Origin: Sabulicella rubraurantiaca
GTDB lineage: Bacteria; Pseudomonadota; Alphaproteobacteria; Acetobacterales; Acetobacteraceae
Direction: 5' to 3'
Assembly (NCBI RefSeq): GCF_017355885.1
Contig: NZ_JAFEUU010000004.1
Span: 124,001-188,000, forward strand
DNA: 64,000 nucleotides
Positions 18,901 to 28,098 of the stretch are shown in pieces. Each line of letters starts with the position of its first letter. Position 1 is the first letter of the stretch. The position numbers were made by a program, and so were the translations under genes. The notes under the pieces are model-generated. The model was given only the letters and a program-made list of their open reading frames with translations. It did no database searches and was not told where the DNA came from.

Positions 18901-19557
18901 ATGGATGGGGGACCCCACGTGACCGACCGAATTCGCCGACGCGTAGCCCTCCTGGCCCCTCTCTCCGTGGTGGCGTTTTGCCTTCCCGGGGCGGCGCAAG
19001 ACAACCCCCTGGTCCAGCGCGGGGTGCCGGCGGAGGCCACGGCGGAGAATGCAGTGCAGGCGCGCGACCGCGCCTTCGCGTCGGCGCGCCGCATCGCCTG
19101 GCAGCGCCTCCAGGCCGCGACCGGCGCTTCCGGCAACCCGTCCGATTCCCAGCTTGAATCCATGGTGAGCGCCATCGTGGTTGAGGAGGAGCGCACGACC
19201 CCGACCCGCTATGTCGGGCGGCTAACCGTGCAATTCGCCTCCGGCACGGCAGGGCTGAGCCGCTCCTCGGGCGGTGGCGGTGGGGGCGGCGTCTCCGTCG
19301 CCATGGCGCCCGTGGCCACCATCGAGGCGGCGGCCAGCTTCGGCAGCCTGGCCGAGTGGCTGGAGCTTCGCCGCCGCCTCCTCGCTGCCGAGCCGGTGGC
19401 CGGGGTGGAGATCTCGTCCATCGCCCTCAACCAAGCGCGACTGCGACTTTCCCTGCGCGCCCAACCCGGCGACGCGCAGGGCGGCCTCTACGCCGCCGGG
19501 ATCGTGGTGGACGGCAATGGTCCCTCCTGGCGGATCGGCCTTGCCCCAGGGCGCTGA
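18901..19557 (+). CDS. Secreted hypothetical protein (DUF2066-like)
   Basis: 218 residues starting at ATG 18901 with AGGAGG four bases upstream. A basic N-terminus followed by [19 protein letters not shown] is a clear Sec signal peptide, so the product is periplasmic or outer-membrane associated. [16 protein letters not shown] and [25 protein letters not shown] resemble the start of DUF2066 proteins, which often sit between purM and a PerM transporter. A seven-Gly stretch divides the protein near residue 125-132. Function unknown. It diverges from purM with about 39 bases between starts and overlaps the next gene. Confidence 0.65.
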   Translation: MDGGPHVTDRIRRRVALLAPLSVVAFCLPGAAQDNPLVQRGVPAEATAENAVQARDRAFASARRIAWQRLQAATGASGNPSDSQLESMVSAIVVEEERTTPTRYVGRLTVQFASGTAGLSRSSGGGGGGGVSVAMAPVATIEAAASFGSLAEWLELRRRLLAAEPVAGVEISSIALNQARLRLSLRAQPGDAQGGLYAAGIVVDGNGPSWRIGLAPGR

Positions 19558-20131
19558 GCCCCCTTCGGCAGAGGGGCCGCCGCGTCACGCCCTGTTGACG
19601 CTGCCCAACCTCATCACCCTGGCCCGGCTTGTCATGGTGCCGCTGACCATCTGGCTGGTCGTGCAGCACCGGCTGGACCTCGCCTTCCTGGTCTTCCTCG
19701 CCGCCGGTATCTCCGACGCGCTGGATGGATGGCTGGCGCGGGCGCTGAAGGCGCGCAGCGTGGTGGGGGCGATGCTCGACCCGCTGGCGGACAAGGCGCT
19801 GCTGGTCTCGGTCTATGTCACCCTGGCGGTGATCGGCGTGCTGCCGGACTGGCTGGCCATACTCGTGGTCTTTCGCGACGTGATGATCCTGGGCGGGCTG
19901 ATGCTGCTCTGGGTGCTGGGGCTGCGGCCGACCATCCGGCCGCTCGCCATCTCCAAGATCAACACCTTCGCGCAGCTGGCGCTGGCCGGGCTGGTCCTGT
20001 TCACCGAGGGCTTCGGCGTGCCGCTCGGCCCTTCCGTCAGGGTGCTGATCTTCGCCACCGCGATCACCACCGTGGGTTCCCTCCTTGCCTATGTCGGCGC
20101 GGCGTCGGGCCAGTTGCGGGGCCACGGATGA
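19517..20131 (+). CDS. CDP-alcohol phosphatidyltransferase family protein (PgsA-like)
   Basis: About 204 residues, an integral membrane enzyme. The CDP-alcohol motif is complete: DALDGWLARALKARSVVG followed by AMLDPLADK, which supplies the metal-binding Asp residues (about residues 74-100). Hydrophobic helices flank it. Such enzymes join CDP-diacylglycerol to glycerol phosphate or another alcohol; phosphatidylglycerophosphate synthase is likely but the acceptor cannot be proven. CDP-diacylglycerol would come from cdsA in this window. ATG at 19517 overlaps the previous gene by 41 bases; TTG codons at 19541 or 19595 are alternatives, the last giving the family-typical start TLPNLITLAR. Confidence 0.82.
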   Translation: MVPPGGSALPQGAEPPSAEGPPRHALLTLPNLITLARLVMVPLTIWLVVQHRLDLAFLVFLAAGISDALDGWLARALKARSVVGAMLDPLADKALLVSVYVTLAVIGVLPDWLAILVVFRDVMILGGLMLLWVLGLRPTIRPLAISKINTFAQLALAGLVLFTEGFGVPLGPSVRVLIFATAITTVGSLLAYVGAASGQLRGHG

Positions 20132-21246
20132 GCGAGGCCGCCCCCTCCCCCGGACGCGGCCGCCCGCGGCCCCGCACCGCCACGCCGCGCCAGCGCCTGA
20201 TGCTGACGACGGGCGCGCTGGGCGTCGCGCTGCTCGTGCTCTGGATCTTCTCGCCGATCCTGACGCCCTTCGTGCTGGCGCTGGTGTTGGCCTATTTCCT
20301 TGACCCGGTGGCGGCGCGCCTCGCCCGCATCGGCATTCCGCGCGGCCTCGCCGCCGGGCTCCTGGTGCTCATGATCCTCGCCGCGGGGCTGCTCGCTGCG
20401 CTGCTGCTGTATCCCTTGGTCATCGCGCAGATCGGCGTCCTGCTCACCCGCCTGCCTGGCTACATCGCAACGATCGGCCAGGCACTGCGGGACTTCATGA
20501 TCTCGCTGGAGGAGCAGGCGGGACCGGATGTCGTGGATGCGCGGCTGCGCGAACTCGTCATCGGCCAGGCGGGGGCCATGCTGGGCTGGCTCGGCACGGC
20601 GGCGACGCGGCTGATCGGCGGCGGCTTCGCGCTGTTCAACGTCTTCACCCTCGCCATCGTGACGCCGGTCGTCGCGTTCTATTTCCTGCGCGACTGGCCG
20701 CGCATGATCGCGCGCATCGATTCCTGGCTGCCTCGCCGCTCCGCCGCCACACTGCGTCAGCTGGCGCGCGACATGGACCGGGTGCTCTCCGCCTGGCTGC
20801 GCGGGCAGCTCCTGTGCTGCCTGCTGCTCGGCGCCTTCTACGCCATGACCCTGTCCGCCATCGGGCTGGAACTGGGGCTGATGGTGGGACTCCTCGCCGG
20901 ACTCCTGTCCTTCATCCCCTATGTCGGCTCCTTCACCGGCTTCGCCATCGCCGTGCTGCTGGCGATCGGGCAATGGGGCACCATCGGCGCGGCACTGCTG
21001 GTGACCGCGATCTTCGGCGTGGGGCATACGGTCGAGGGCTATGTCATCTATCCGCGCCTCCTGGGTGACCGGGTGGAACTGCATGCGGTCTGGGTCATCT
21101 TCGCCCTCTTCGCCGGCGGTGTGGCCTTCGGCTTCCTGGGCGTCCTGCTCGCCGTGCCGCTGGCCGCGGCGATGGGCGTGCTCGCGCGGTTCTGGCTGCG
21201 GCGCTACCTCGAAAGCCCGCTCTACCTCGACCCGCCGCGGCCCTGA
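20128..21246 (+). CDS. AI-2E family transporter (PerM/UPF0118)
   Basis: 372 residues, ATG overlapping the previous stop by 4 bases. Paired hydrophobic helices near 28-45 and 62-92, a periplasmic-length hydrophilic segment (about 95-150), and a C-terminal helix block with GLLSFIPYVGSFTG and GYVIYPRLLGDRVELH. The last motif is characteristic of the family. Members export autoinducer-2 or other small molecules, or act as Na+/H+ antiporters; the substrate here is not inferable. PerM next to HdaA and after purM is a recurrent alphaproteobacterial arrangement, so the link may be housekeeping rather than quorum sensing. Confidence 0.88.
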   Translation: MSEAAPSPGRGRPRPRTATPRQRLMLTTGALGVALLVLWIFSPILTPFVLALVLAYFLDPVAARLARIGIPRGLAAGLLVLMILAAGLLAALLLYPLVIAQIGVLLTRLPGYIATIGQALRDFMISLEEQAGPDVVDARLRELVIGQAGAMLGWLGTAATRLIGGGFALFNVFTLAIVTPVVAFYFLRDWPRMIARIDSWLPRRSAATLRQLARDMDRVLSAWLRGQLLCCLLLGAFYAMTLSAIGLELGLMVGLLAGLLSFIPYVGSFTGFAIAVLLAIGQWGTIGAALLVTAIFGVGHTVEGYVIYPRLLGDRVELHAVWVIFALFAGGVAFGFLGVLLAVPLAAAMGVLARFWLRRYLESPLYLDPPRP

Positions 21247-21953
21247 TGTCCCAGCTCGTCCTGCCCATCTTCCCCCCGGCCGAGTTCCGGGAGGAGGAAT
21301 TCATCGCCGATGCGAGCAACGAGGCGGCGCTGCGCTGGCTTGAGGCCCCCGAGCGCTGGCCGAACCGGCGCCTCGTCCTTGCAGGGCCGCTGGGCACCGG
21401 TAAGACGCACCTTCTGCACATCATGGCCGCACGCAATGGCTGGGAGCTTCGCGACGGTCCGGCGCTGCGCGGCCTGCCACCCGCGCCCCGTCGTGGCGTC
21501 GCGCTGGACGATTCCGACATGCCGGGCGAGGAGGCGGCTCTGTTCCACCTCGTCAATGCCTGCGCCGAGGCGGGGCATCCGCTGCTGATGGCCGCGCCAC
21601 GCCCGCCCGCCGCCTGGCCCGTCCGCCTGCCCGATCTCCGCTCCCGCCTCGCCGCCAGCGGCCTCGCCACGGTGGAGGAACCTTCCGACACGTTGCTGGA
21701 GGCGCTGTTCCGCAAGCAGCTGGCCGAGCGCCAGCTCCAGCTGGATCCTGCGGTGCTTGCCGCGGTGCGGCTGCGCCTGCCGCGCTCCGCGGCCGCAGTG
21801 GCGGAGGCCGCGGCACGGCTGGACCGCGCCTCCCTCGCCGCCGGGCGGCTGACACGCCCCATCGCCCTTGCCGCCATCGAGCCGCTCGCCGCAGATGACG
21901 ATCCTGAGACGGCAGGCAGTGACCCGGTGCGGCAAGGCCCGGCGCTGTTGTAG
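21246..21953 (+). CDS. hdaA: DnaA-related regulatory ATPase HdaA/Hda
   Basis: 235 residues. [12 protein letters not shown] near residue 50 is a Walker A, and [22 protein letters not shown] near 82 occupies the Walker B position (LDD). [13 protein letters not shown] near 122 matches the DnaA box VII region. The DNA-binding domain of DnaA is absent. Hda works with the sliding clamp to stimulate ATP hydrolysis by DnaA and limit re-initiation. No clear N-terminal clamp-binding motif beyond QLVLPIFPP is visible, which is a plausible clamp-binding sequence. The ATG shares one base with the perM stop. Confidence 0.85.
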   Translation: MSQLVLPIFPPAEFREEEFIADASNEAALRWLEAPERWPNRRLVLAGPLGTGKTHLLHIMAARNGWELRDGPALRGLPPAPRRGVALDDSDMPGEEAALFHLVNACAEAGHPLLMAAPRPPAAWPVRLPDLRSRLAASGLATVEEPSDTLLEALFRKQLAERQLQLDPAVLAAVRLRLPRSAAAVAEAAARLDRASLAAGRLTRPIALAAIEPLAADDDPETAGSDPVRQGPALL

Positions 21954-21963
21954 GCTCTCCCTC

Positions 21964-24123
21964 ATGTCGCAGGCCGAAACCCTCCTCCGCGCACCCGAGA
22001 TGGGCCCGGAGCGCTTCTTCAACCGGGAGATTTCCTGGCTCGACTTCAACAACCGCGTGCTGGAGGAGGCGGCAAACCCCCAGCACCCCCTGCTGGAACG
22101 CCTGCGCTTCGTCGCCATTTCCGGCTCCAACCTCGACGAGTTCTACTCGGTGCGCGTCGCGGGGCTGGTGGGGCAGGAGCGCGAGGGCATCACCATGGCC
22201 TCGCCGGACGGCCTTTCGCCGACGCAGCAGCTTGCGGCCATCGAGACCCGGGCCCACGAACTCGTGGAAGCGCAGCAGGAGGCTTGGCGCACCGTGCGCG
22301 GCCTGCTGCGCGAAGCACGGCTCTGCGCGCTGGAGGCGGACGAGCTTGGCGAGCCGGACATCGCCTGGCTGGAGACCTACTTCATGGAGCGGATCTTCCC
22401 GGTCCTCACGCCGCTGGCGGTGGACCCGGCGCATCCCTTCCCCTTCGTGTCCAACCTCGCCATCTGCATGGTCCTCAAGCTGGTGCGGGAGGAGGATGGC
22501 GGCACGATGCGCGCCCTCATCACCCTGCCGCCGCAGGTGGAGCGCTTCATTCGCCTGCCCGACGGAGACGGCGCCGGAATCCGCTTCGCCGCGCTGGAAG
22601 ATGTGGTGACGCTGAACCTGCACCACCTCTTCCCCGGATTCATCGTGGCGGAGCGCGGTCTGTTCCGCCTGATCCGCGACACCGACGTCGAATTCGAGGA
22701 GGAGGCGGAGGACCTCGTCCGCTCCTACGAAAGCGCGCTGAAGCGCCGCCGCAAGGGCCGTGCCATCCTGCTGGCCGTCGAGGCCCGCATGCCCGCCGAC
22801 ATGGTGGATTTCGTGGCGGAGGAGCTGGATGCCGACCGCAAGTCGGTGGTGACGGTGGACGGGCTGCTCGGCGTCTCCGACCTGCGGCAGCTCATCGTGG
22901 ATGACCGCCCGGACCTGCTCTTCACCCCCTACACGCCCCGCTTCCCGGAGCGCATCCTCGATTTTGGCGGCGACTGCTTTGCCGCGATCCGAACCAAGGA
23001 CATCATTGTCCACCACCCCTATGAAAGCTTCGACGTGGTGGTGCAGTTCCTGCGCCAAGCGGCGCGCGATCCCAACGTGGTGGCTATCAAGCAGACCCTC
23101 TATCGCACGACTCGCGACAGCCCCATCACCAAGGCGCTGATCGAGGCGGCGGAGGCCGGCAAGAGCGTCACCGCCATGGTTGAGCTGAAGGCGCGCTTCG
23201 ATGAGGAGCGCAACATCGCCCTGGCGCGCGAGCTGGAGGCCGCGGGGGTGCAGGTCGTCTACGGCTTCGTGGAGCTGAAGACCCACGCCAAGGTCTCGCT
23301 GGTCGTGCGGCGCGAGGGGGCGCTGATGCGCGCCTATGCCCATTTCGGAACCGGCAACTACCACCCGATCACCGCGCGCATCTACACTGACCTGTCCTTC
23401 TTCACTGCCGATCCGGCCCTGACGCGCGACGCCGCCAAGCTGTTCAACTACATGACGGGCTATGCCCGGCCGGAGGCGATGGAGAAGCTGGCCTTCGCGC
23501 CGCTCACCATCCGCCCCACGCTGCGCGGCCTGATCGAGCAGGAGATCGGCTTTGCGCGGGGCGAAAAGCCCGCCGGCATCTGGCTCAAGATGAACTCCCT
23601 CGTTGATGAGGAGCTGATCGACCTGCTCTACCGTGCCAGCCAAGAGGGGGTGCGCATCGAGTGCATCGTGCGCGGCATCTGCTGCCTGCGCCCGGGCGTT
23701 CCCGGTCTTTCGGAGAACATCCGCGTGAAGAGCATCGTCGGGCGTTTCCTGGAGCATTCGCGCATCTGCGTCTTCGGCAACGGTCACCGCCTGCCGTCGC
23801 GCCGCGCGCGGGTCTATGTTTCCTCGGCCGATTGGATGGCCAGGAACATGGATTGGCGCGTGGAATCCCTGGTGCCGATCGAGAACCCCACCGTCCATGC
23901 CCAGGTCCTCGACCAGATCATGGTGGTGAATTTGCGCGACGCCGCCCAGAGCTGGGAGTTGGAGCCGGATGGCGCCTGGCGCCGCCTGCCCCCCGACCCC
24001 AACCAGTTCTCGGCGCACGGATACTTCATGACGAACCCATCCCTCTCCGGCCGCGGCTCTGCCCTCAACCGCCCACCCCGGCGGACCCCGCGCCGCAAGG
24101 CCAACCGGCTCTACCAGGACTGA
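21964..24123 (+). CDS. ppk: Polyphosphate kinase 1
   Basis: 719 residues, full length. [20 protein letters not shown] near residue 15 and [16 protein letters not shown] near 53 form the N-domain. [19 protein letters not shown] near 460 includes the autophosphorylated His (about residue 460), and [20 protein letters not shown] near 600 carries the second phospholipase D-like half with the assisting His. It polymerises ATP gamma-phosphate into polyphosphate. ATG at 21964 is chosen over an upstream in-frame ATG that lies inside hdaA. It is followed four bases later by the exopolyphosphatase gene, so synthesis and breakdown are co-expressed. Confidence 0.96.
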   Translation: MSQAETLLRAPEMGPERFFNREISWLDFNNRVLEEAANPQHPLLERLRFVAISGSNLDEFYSVRVAGLVGQEREGITMASPDGLSPTQQLAAIETRAHELVEAQQEAWRTVRGLLREARLCALEADELGEPDIAWLETYFMERIFPVLTPLAVDPAHPFPFVSNLAICMVLKLVREEDGGTMRALITLPPQVERFIRLPDGDGAGIRFAALEDVVTLNLHHLFPGFIVAERGLFRLIRDTDVEFEEEAEDLVRSYESALKRRRKGRAILLAVEARMPADMVDFVAEELDADRKSVVTVDGLLGVSDLRQLIVDDRPDLLFTPYTPRFPERILDFGGDCFAAIRTKDIIVHHPYESFDVVVQFLRQAARDPNVVAIKQTLYRTTRDSPITKALIEAAEAGKSVTAMVELKARFDEERNIALARELEAAGVQVVYGFVELKTHAKVSLVVRREGALMRAYAHFGTGNYHPITARIYTDLSFFTADPALTRDAAKLFNYMTGYARPEAMEKLAFAPLTIRPTLRGLIEQEIGFARGEKPAGIWLKMNSLVDEELIDLLYRASQEGVRIECIVRGICCLRPGVPGLSENIRVKSIVGRFLEHSRICVFGNGHRLPSRRARVYVSSADWMARNMDWRVESLVPIENPTVHAQVLDQIMVVNLRDAAQSWELEPDGAWRRLPPDPNQFSAHGYFMTNPSLSGRGSALNRPPRRTPRRKANRLYQD

Positions 24124-24127
24124 GCGC

Positions 24128-25597
24128 GTGGAGCCTGAACGCTTCGGGGTCGTGGACCTCGGCTCCAACTCCGTGCGCCTCGTCGTCTACGAGGGGCGGG
24201 AACGCAATCCGCACGCGATCTTCAACGAGAAGGCCGTCCTGGGCCTCGGTCGTGGCCTGCACACGACGGGAAGGCTGAACGACAACGCAGCCACCCAGGC
24301 GCTGACCGTGCTCGGCCGATACCACGCCCTTGCCCGCGGCATGGGCGCCGAGCCGATCGAGTTGCTGGCGACCGCAGCGGTGCGCGATGCCTCCAATGGC
24401 CAGGAATTCCTTGCCGGAGTGCAGGACGCCATGCCCGGCGTGGCGCTGCGCATCCTCTCGGGCCATGAGGAGGGACGGCTTTCCGCCGAGGGGCTGCTGC
24501 TCGGCGTTCCGCATGCCGACGGGGTGCTGGGCGATCTGGGCGGCGGCTCCCTGGAATTGGTGCGCCTCGTTTCCGGCCGGATCGAGGACACGGTCTCCCT
24601 GCCGATCGGCACCATCCGGCTCTGCGACCGCGCCGAAGGCGACGTGACCCGTGCCCGCGCCATCGTGGAGGCGGAACTCAAGACTGTCCCATGGCTGGGG
24701 GCCGCCCCCATGAAGGATCTCTTCCTCGTGGGCGGCACCTTCCGCGCCCTGGCGCGCATGCACATCGCCCAGACCGGCTACCCGCTGCATATCGTCCACC
24801 ACTACGCCATCCGGCGGGAGGAGGCGCGCGACCTCGCGGGGGTCGTGATGAACGCGCCGCGCCGCGCGCTGGAGCGGATGCCCGAGGCGCCGGCCAAGCG
24901 CGCGGGCGACCTGCCCTTCGCGGCGGCGGTGCTGCGGCGCCTCCTCCGCGCCTCGGGCGCGGGGCGCGTGGTGTTCAGTGGCAATGGCCTACGGGAAGGC
25001 TGGTACGCCCGCCACCTGCCGGAGTCCGTACGCGCGGAGGATCCGCTCCTCGCCGCCGCGCGGGAATTGGGGCTGCGGCTGGGGCGCGACCGGGCCCTGC
25101 CGGATGCGCTGGTGGAATGGACCGCCCCCCTCGCCGAGGACGGGCCAGGCGAGGCGGAGCTGCGCATCGCGGCCTGCTGGGTGGCGGATACGGGCAGCCG
25201 CGACCACCCGGATTACCGCGCCGAGCAGGCGCTCTTGCGCCTCCTGCGCCTGCATGGCGTCGGGCTGGACCACCATTCGCGCGCCTTCCTCGCCCTCACC
25301 ACCGCCATGCGCTACGACGCGGAGCCGGCGACGCCAGGGCTTGCCGTGGCGCGCGGCCTGCTCTCTGCCGCGACAATCCGCCGCTGTGAGGTGCTGGGCG
25401 CTGCCTTCCGGCTCGCCTTCACGCTTTGCGGCGGCGTGCCGGCGCTGCTGCAGGCCACCTCACTGGAGCGGAAGAACGGCACGCTGCGCCTCCTCCTGCA
25501 TCCCGGAGCGGGCGTCTTCGTGGCTGAGCCGGTCCGGCGGCGGCTGGAGGCACTGGCCCTGCTGTTGGGGCTGGAGCCGGTGCTGGAGGCGGCCTGA
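24128..25597 (+). CDS. ppx: Exopolyphosphatase, Ppx/GppA family
   Basis: 489 residues from GTG 24128. GVVDLGSNSVRLVVYEG at the N-terminus and VLGDLGGGSLELVRL near 133 are the two phosphate-binding loops of the ASKHA fold; TAAVRDASNGQEFL near 82 is also typical. The C-terminal helical part (about 300-489) includes an HD-like region as in long Ppx proteins. It hydrolyses terminal phosphate from polyphosphate; guanosine pentaphosphatase activity is a family alternative. Placement directly after ppk argues for polyphosphate metabolism. It converges on the AEC transporter gene with three bases between stop codons. Confidence 0.92.
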   Translation: MEPERFGVVDLGSNSVRLVVYEGRERNPHAIFNEKAVLGLGRGLHTTGRLNDNAATQALTVLGRYHALARGMGAEPIELLATAAVRDASNGQEFLAGVQDAMPGVALRILSGHEEGRLSAEGLLLGVPHADGVLGDLGGGSLELVRLVSGRIEDTVSLPIGTIRLCDRAEGDVTRARAIVEAELKTVPWLGAAPMKDLFLVGGTFRALARMHIAQTGYPLHIVHHYAIRREEARDLAGVVMNAPRRALERMPEAPAKRAGDLPFAAAVLRRLLRASGAGRVVFSGNGLREGWYARHLPESVRAEDPLLAAARELGLRLGRDRALPDALVEWTAPLAEDGPGEAELRIAACWVADTGSRDHPDYRAEQALLRLLRLHGVGLDHHSRAFLALTTAMRYDAEPATPGLAVARGLLSAATIRRCEVLGAAFRLAFTLCGGVPALLQATSLERKNGTLRLLLHPGAGVFVAEPVRRRLEALALLLGLEPVLEAA

Positions 25598-25600
25598 GCC

Positions 25601-26533
25601 TCACATCGGACGGAACAGCGCCAGCACCAGGGAAAGGGTGGCGATGCTGAGCGTCGTGCTCACCAGCACGGCCGCCCCGCTCTCGTCAGCGCCGCTGCTG
25701 TAACGCCGCGCCAGCAGGAAGGCATTGGCGCCGGTGGGCAGGGAGGCGGTGAGCACCGCCACCGCCGTCTCCAGCGGCGAAAGCTCCAGCAGGCGGCAGA
25801 AGCCCCAGACCAGCAGCGGAAGCGCGCCCAGCTTGAGCACCACGGTCATCGCCGTGCGCCCCGCCGCGCCGCGCGCGTCGAAGCCGTGCAGGCTGCCGCC
25901 CAGGCAGAACAGGCTGACCGGCGGCGCGGCGGCGCCCAGCAATTCGAGCGTCGCCCGGGCCGGGGCGGGAACCGGCAGGTGGAGGGAGGACCAGACCAGC
26001 GCCGCCAGCACCGCCATCACCACGGGGTTCCGCACCACCCCACCCAGCGTGGCGCGAAGGAGCGGCCAGGACCGGGCGCCGGGGTTGCGCGCCACCTCGG
26101 CCACCACCGTCGCCGTGCCGAGCAGGACCAGCGAATGCAGTGCCAGGATCGCCAGCAGCACCGCCAGCCCGCGCTGCCCATAGGCGGCCGCGACCAGCGG
26201 GATCCCCATCATCACCGTGTTGCCGAAGGTGACGTTGAGGGCGAGCATTCCCGCCCCCGCGAGCCCCAGCGGCCGCCGCGCCAGCAGGATCGTCCCCACG
26301 TAGAGCACGGCCGCACCGCCGAAGAAGGCGAGCGCGGCGCCCCCGCCCCCGGCATGCCCGGCCGTGCCGCCCGCGAAGATGAGCGCCGGCGCCGCGAAGG
26401 AGAAGGCGAAGCCGGTGAGCCCCTTGAACCCGGCTTGGTCCACCCAGCCGCGCATCGCCGCCAGATAGCCGGCGAGGATCAGCGCGAAGACCGGCGCCGC
26501 GACGGAAAGCACCGTGGCGGCAGCATCCCTCAT
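25601..26533 (-). CDS. AEC (auxin efflux carrier)-family transporter
   Basis: 310 residues, about ten hydrophobic helices. The N-terminal half runs from LSVAAPVFALILAGYLAAMRGW, and ALNVTFGNTVMMGIPLVAAAYG near 105 is the conserved N-x(5)-P crossover region of the family; the C-terminal half has TASLPTGANAFLLARRY near 263. Members export or exchange small carboxylates or amino acids such as malate; substrate unknown. ATG at 26533 overlaps the gmk stop by 4 bases, so it is coupled to gmk. A longer frame reading back into gmk is not used. Confidence 0.88.
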   Translation of the reverse strand: MRDAAATVLSVAAPVFALILAGYLAAMRGWVDQAGFKGLTGFAFSFAAPALIFAGGTAGHAGGGGAALAFFGGAAVLYVGTILLARRPLGLAGAGMLALNVTFGNTVMMGIPLVAAAYGQRGLAVLLAILALHSLVLLGTATVVAEVARNPGARSWPLLRATLGGVVRNPVVMAVLAALVWSSLHLPVPAPARATLELLGAAAPPVSLFCLGGSLHGFDARGAAGRTAMTVVLKLGALPLLVWGFCRLLELSPLETAVAVLTASLPTGANAFLLARRYSSGADESGAAVLVSTTLSIATLSLVLALFRPM

Positions 26534-27162
26534 GCCAGCAGGCTTTCCACGAAGCCCGGCAGCCAGGGCTGGCGGGACCGGTGGGTGCGCGCGGCATGGA
26601 GGATGGCGCGCGCCTCGGCCACCGTCGCCTCGAAGTCGCGATTCACCAGGACGTGGTCGAACTCGTCCCAGTGACGCATCTCCTCGCGCGACGCGGCCAT
26701 GCGGCGGAGAATCTCCTCCTCCGGATCCGTCGCGCGGCCCCGCAGGCGGCGCTCCAGCTCCTGCATGGAGGGAGGCAGCAGGAAGATGCCGACCACGTCG
26801 CTGGCCATGCGGTGCTTCAGCTGGCGGTGACCCTGCCATTCGATGTCGAACAACACGTCGCGCCCCGCCGAGAGCGCTGCTTCCACCGCGGCGCGCGGCG
26901 TGCCGTAGGAGCGGCCGAGGAAACGCGCATGCTCCAATAATTCCTCGCGCGCCACCATGGCGTCGAACTCCGCCTCGCTGCGGAAGAAGTAGTGCAAACC
27001 TTCCGTCTCGCCGGGGCGGGGGGCGCGGGTGGTGACGCTGACCGAAAGGGCGAGGCCCGGCTCGCTGGCCAGCAGCGCGCGGGACACGCTGGTCTTGCCG
27101 CCGCCCGGCGCGGCGGCGAGGACGAGGCAGACGCCGCGGCGCGAGGGCACGCTACTCAACAT
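26530..27162 (-). CDS. gmk: Guanylate kinase
   Basis: 210 residues. The P-loop reads AAPGGGKTSVSRAL rather than the more common PSGAGKST, yet keeps GxxxxGKT/S geometry. SVSVTTRAPRPGETEGLHYFF near 40 is the GMP-binding region, with Tyr (YFF) and Arg residues kept, and VLFDIEWQGHRQLK near 105 matches the core. It phosphorylates GMP to GDP. ATG at 27162 overlaps the yicC 3' end by 11 bases; a GTG four codons further in is an alternative. yicC-gmk adjacency is classical. Confidence 0.93.
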   Translation of the reverse strand: MLSSVPSRRGVCLVLAAAPGGGKTSVSRALLASEPGLALSVSVTTRAPRPGETEGLHYFFRSEAEFDAMVAREELLEHARFLGRSYGTPRAAVEAALSAGRDVLFDIEWQGHRQLKHRMASDVVGIFLLPPSMQELERRLRGRATDPEEEILRRMAASREEMRHWDEFDHVLVNRDFEATVAEARAILHAARTHRSRQPWLPGFVESLLA

Positions 27163-28081
27163 TGGCCGCCTGCTCCTTCAGCCGCTCGATCGCCGCCTTC
27201 AGCTCCAGCCCCAGCCGCGTCAGCTCCGTGCTCGCCGACTTGGAGCAGAGCGTGTTCGCCTCGCGCACGAATTCCTGTCCGAGGAAATCCAGGCGCCGCC
27301 CGATCGCCTCGCCTTCCTGCAGCAGGGCGCGTGCGGCGGCGATGTGGGAATCGAGCCGGTCCAGCTCCTCCCGCACGTCGGAGCGGGCGGCCAGCAGCGC
27401 CACTTCCTGCGCCAGACGCTCCTCGGGGAAGCGACGGCGCCCCTCCTCGCCCAGCAGCCGGTCCAGCGCCTCCTCCAGCCGGGCGCGCTGCGCACCGGGC
27501 TGAGTCTCCGCCTCCTGGCGCGCAGCGGCGGACAGCGCCGCGACCTCGTCCAGCAGCCCTTCGAGCACGGCACGCAGCCTCTCGCCCTCGCCGATGCGGG
27601 AGGAGGCCAGCGCGTCCAGGGCACGGCCGAAGGCGGCGAGCAACGCAGCGCGGCGCGCCTCCTCCTCGCCCTCGGCCGGTTCCGGGATCTCGGCGCGCAG
27701 GATGCCCGGGAGGGCCAGCAGCGCCTCGGCGCGGGGGGCCGGGGCGCCGGGGATGCGCGCGGAGAGTTCCAGCGCCATGCCCAGGGCACGTTCGAGCGCC
27801 GCGGGATCGGGGGAGAGCACCGGGCGCTGATCCCGCTGCACGGAGAGCGCGACCTGCACGCTGCCGCGCTTCAGCGTCTTACCGGTCGCCTCGCGCGCGG
27901 CAGCCTCCAGCGCCTCCATGCCCGGCGGAAGACGGAAGCGTAGTTCCAGCCCGCGCCCATTCACCGAGCGCAGCTCCCAGGCGAAGGGCGCCCCATCGGG
28001 CAGGGCGCCGGCCTCGCGCGCGAAGCCGGTCATGCTGGAAAGCGGGGAGGAGGCAGGCATGGCCGGTGTTTCCCGCGCCAT
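27152..28081 (-). CDS. yicC: YicC-family endoribonuclease/RNA-turnover protein
   Basis: 309 residues. The family N-terminal SSMTGFAREAG and ELRSVNGRGLELRFRLPPGME (segments near 15 and 36) and the C-terminal block HIAAARALLQEGEAIGRRLDF and NTLCSKSAS are diagnostic. YicC proteins cleave RNA and influence sRNA stability; E. coli YicC promotes RyhB decay. A coiled-coil-rich middle (about 150-270) is evident. The start could be ATG 28081 or a later ATG in AMPASSPLSS. It is cotranscribed with gmk and lies 17 bases from the ATPase gene upstream. Confidence 0.92.
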   Translation of the reverse strand: MARETPAMPASSPLSSMTGFAREAGALPDGAPFAWELRSVNGRGLELRFRLPPGMEALEAAAREATGKTLKRGSVQVALSVQRDQRPVLSPDPAALERALGMALELSARIPGAPAPRAEALLALPGILRAEIPEPAEGEEEARRAALLAAFGRALDALASSRIGEGERLRAVLEGLLDEVAALSAAARQEAETQPGAQRARLEEALDRLLGEEGRRRFPEERLAQEVALLAARSDVREELDRLDSHIAAARALLQEGEAIGRRLDFLGQEFVREANTLCSKSASTELTRLGLELKAAIERLKEQAANVE

Positions 28082-28098
28082 GCCGCTTGAGGCAAGGT

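Noticed and set aside
20128-21246. Quorum-sensing (AI-2) export role for the PerM protein
   Set aside because: The family name alone does not establish substrate; no luxS or lsr genes are present in the window.
21553-24168. 871-codon minus-strand frame opposite ppk
   Set aside because: Antisense to a full-length polyphosphate kinase with all motifs; His/Gly/Arg-rich composition only.
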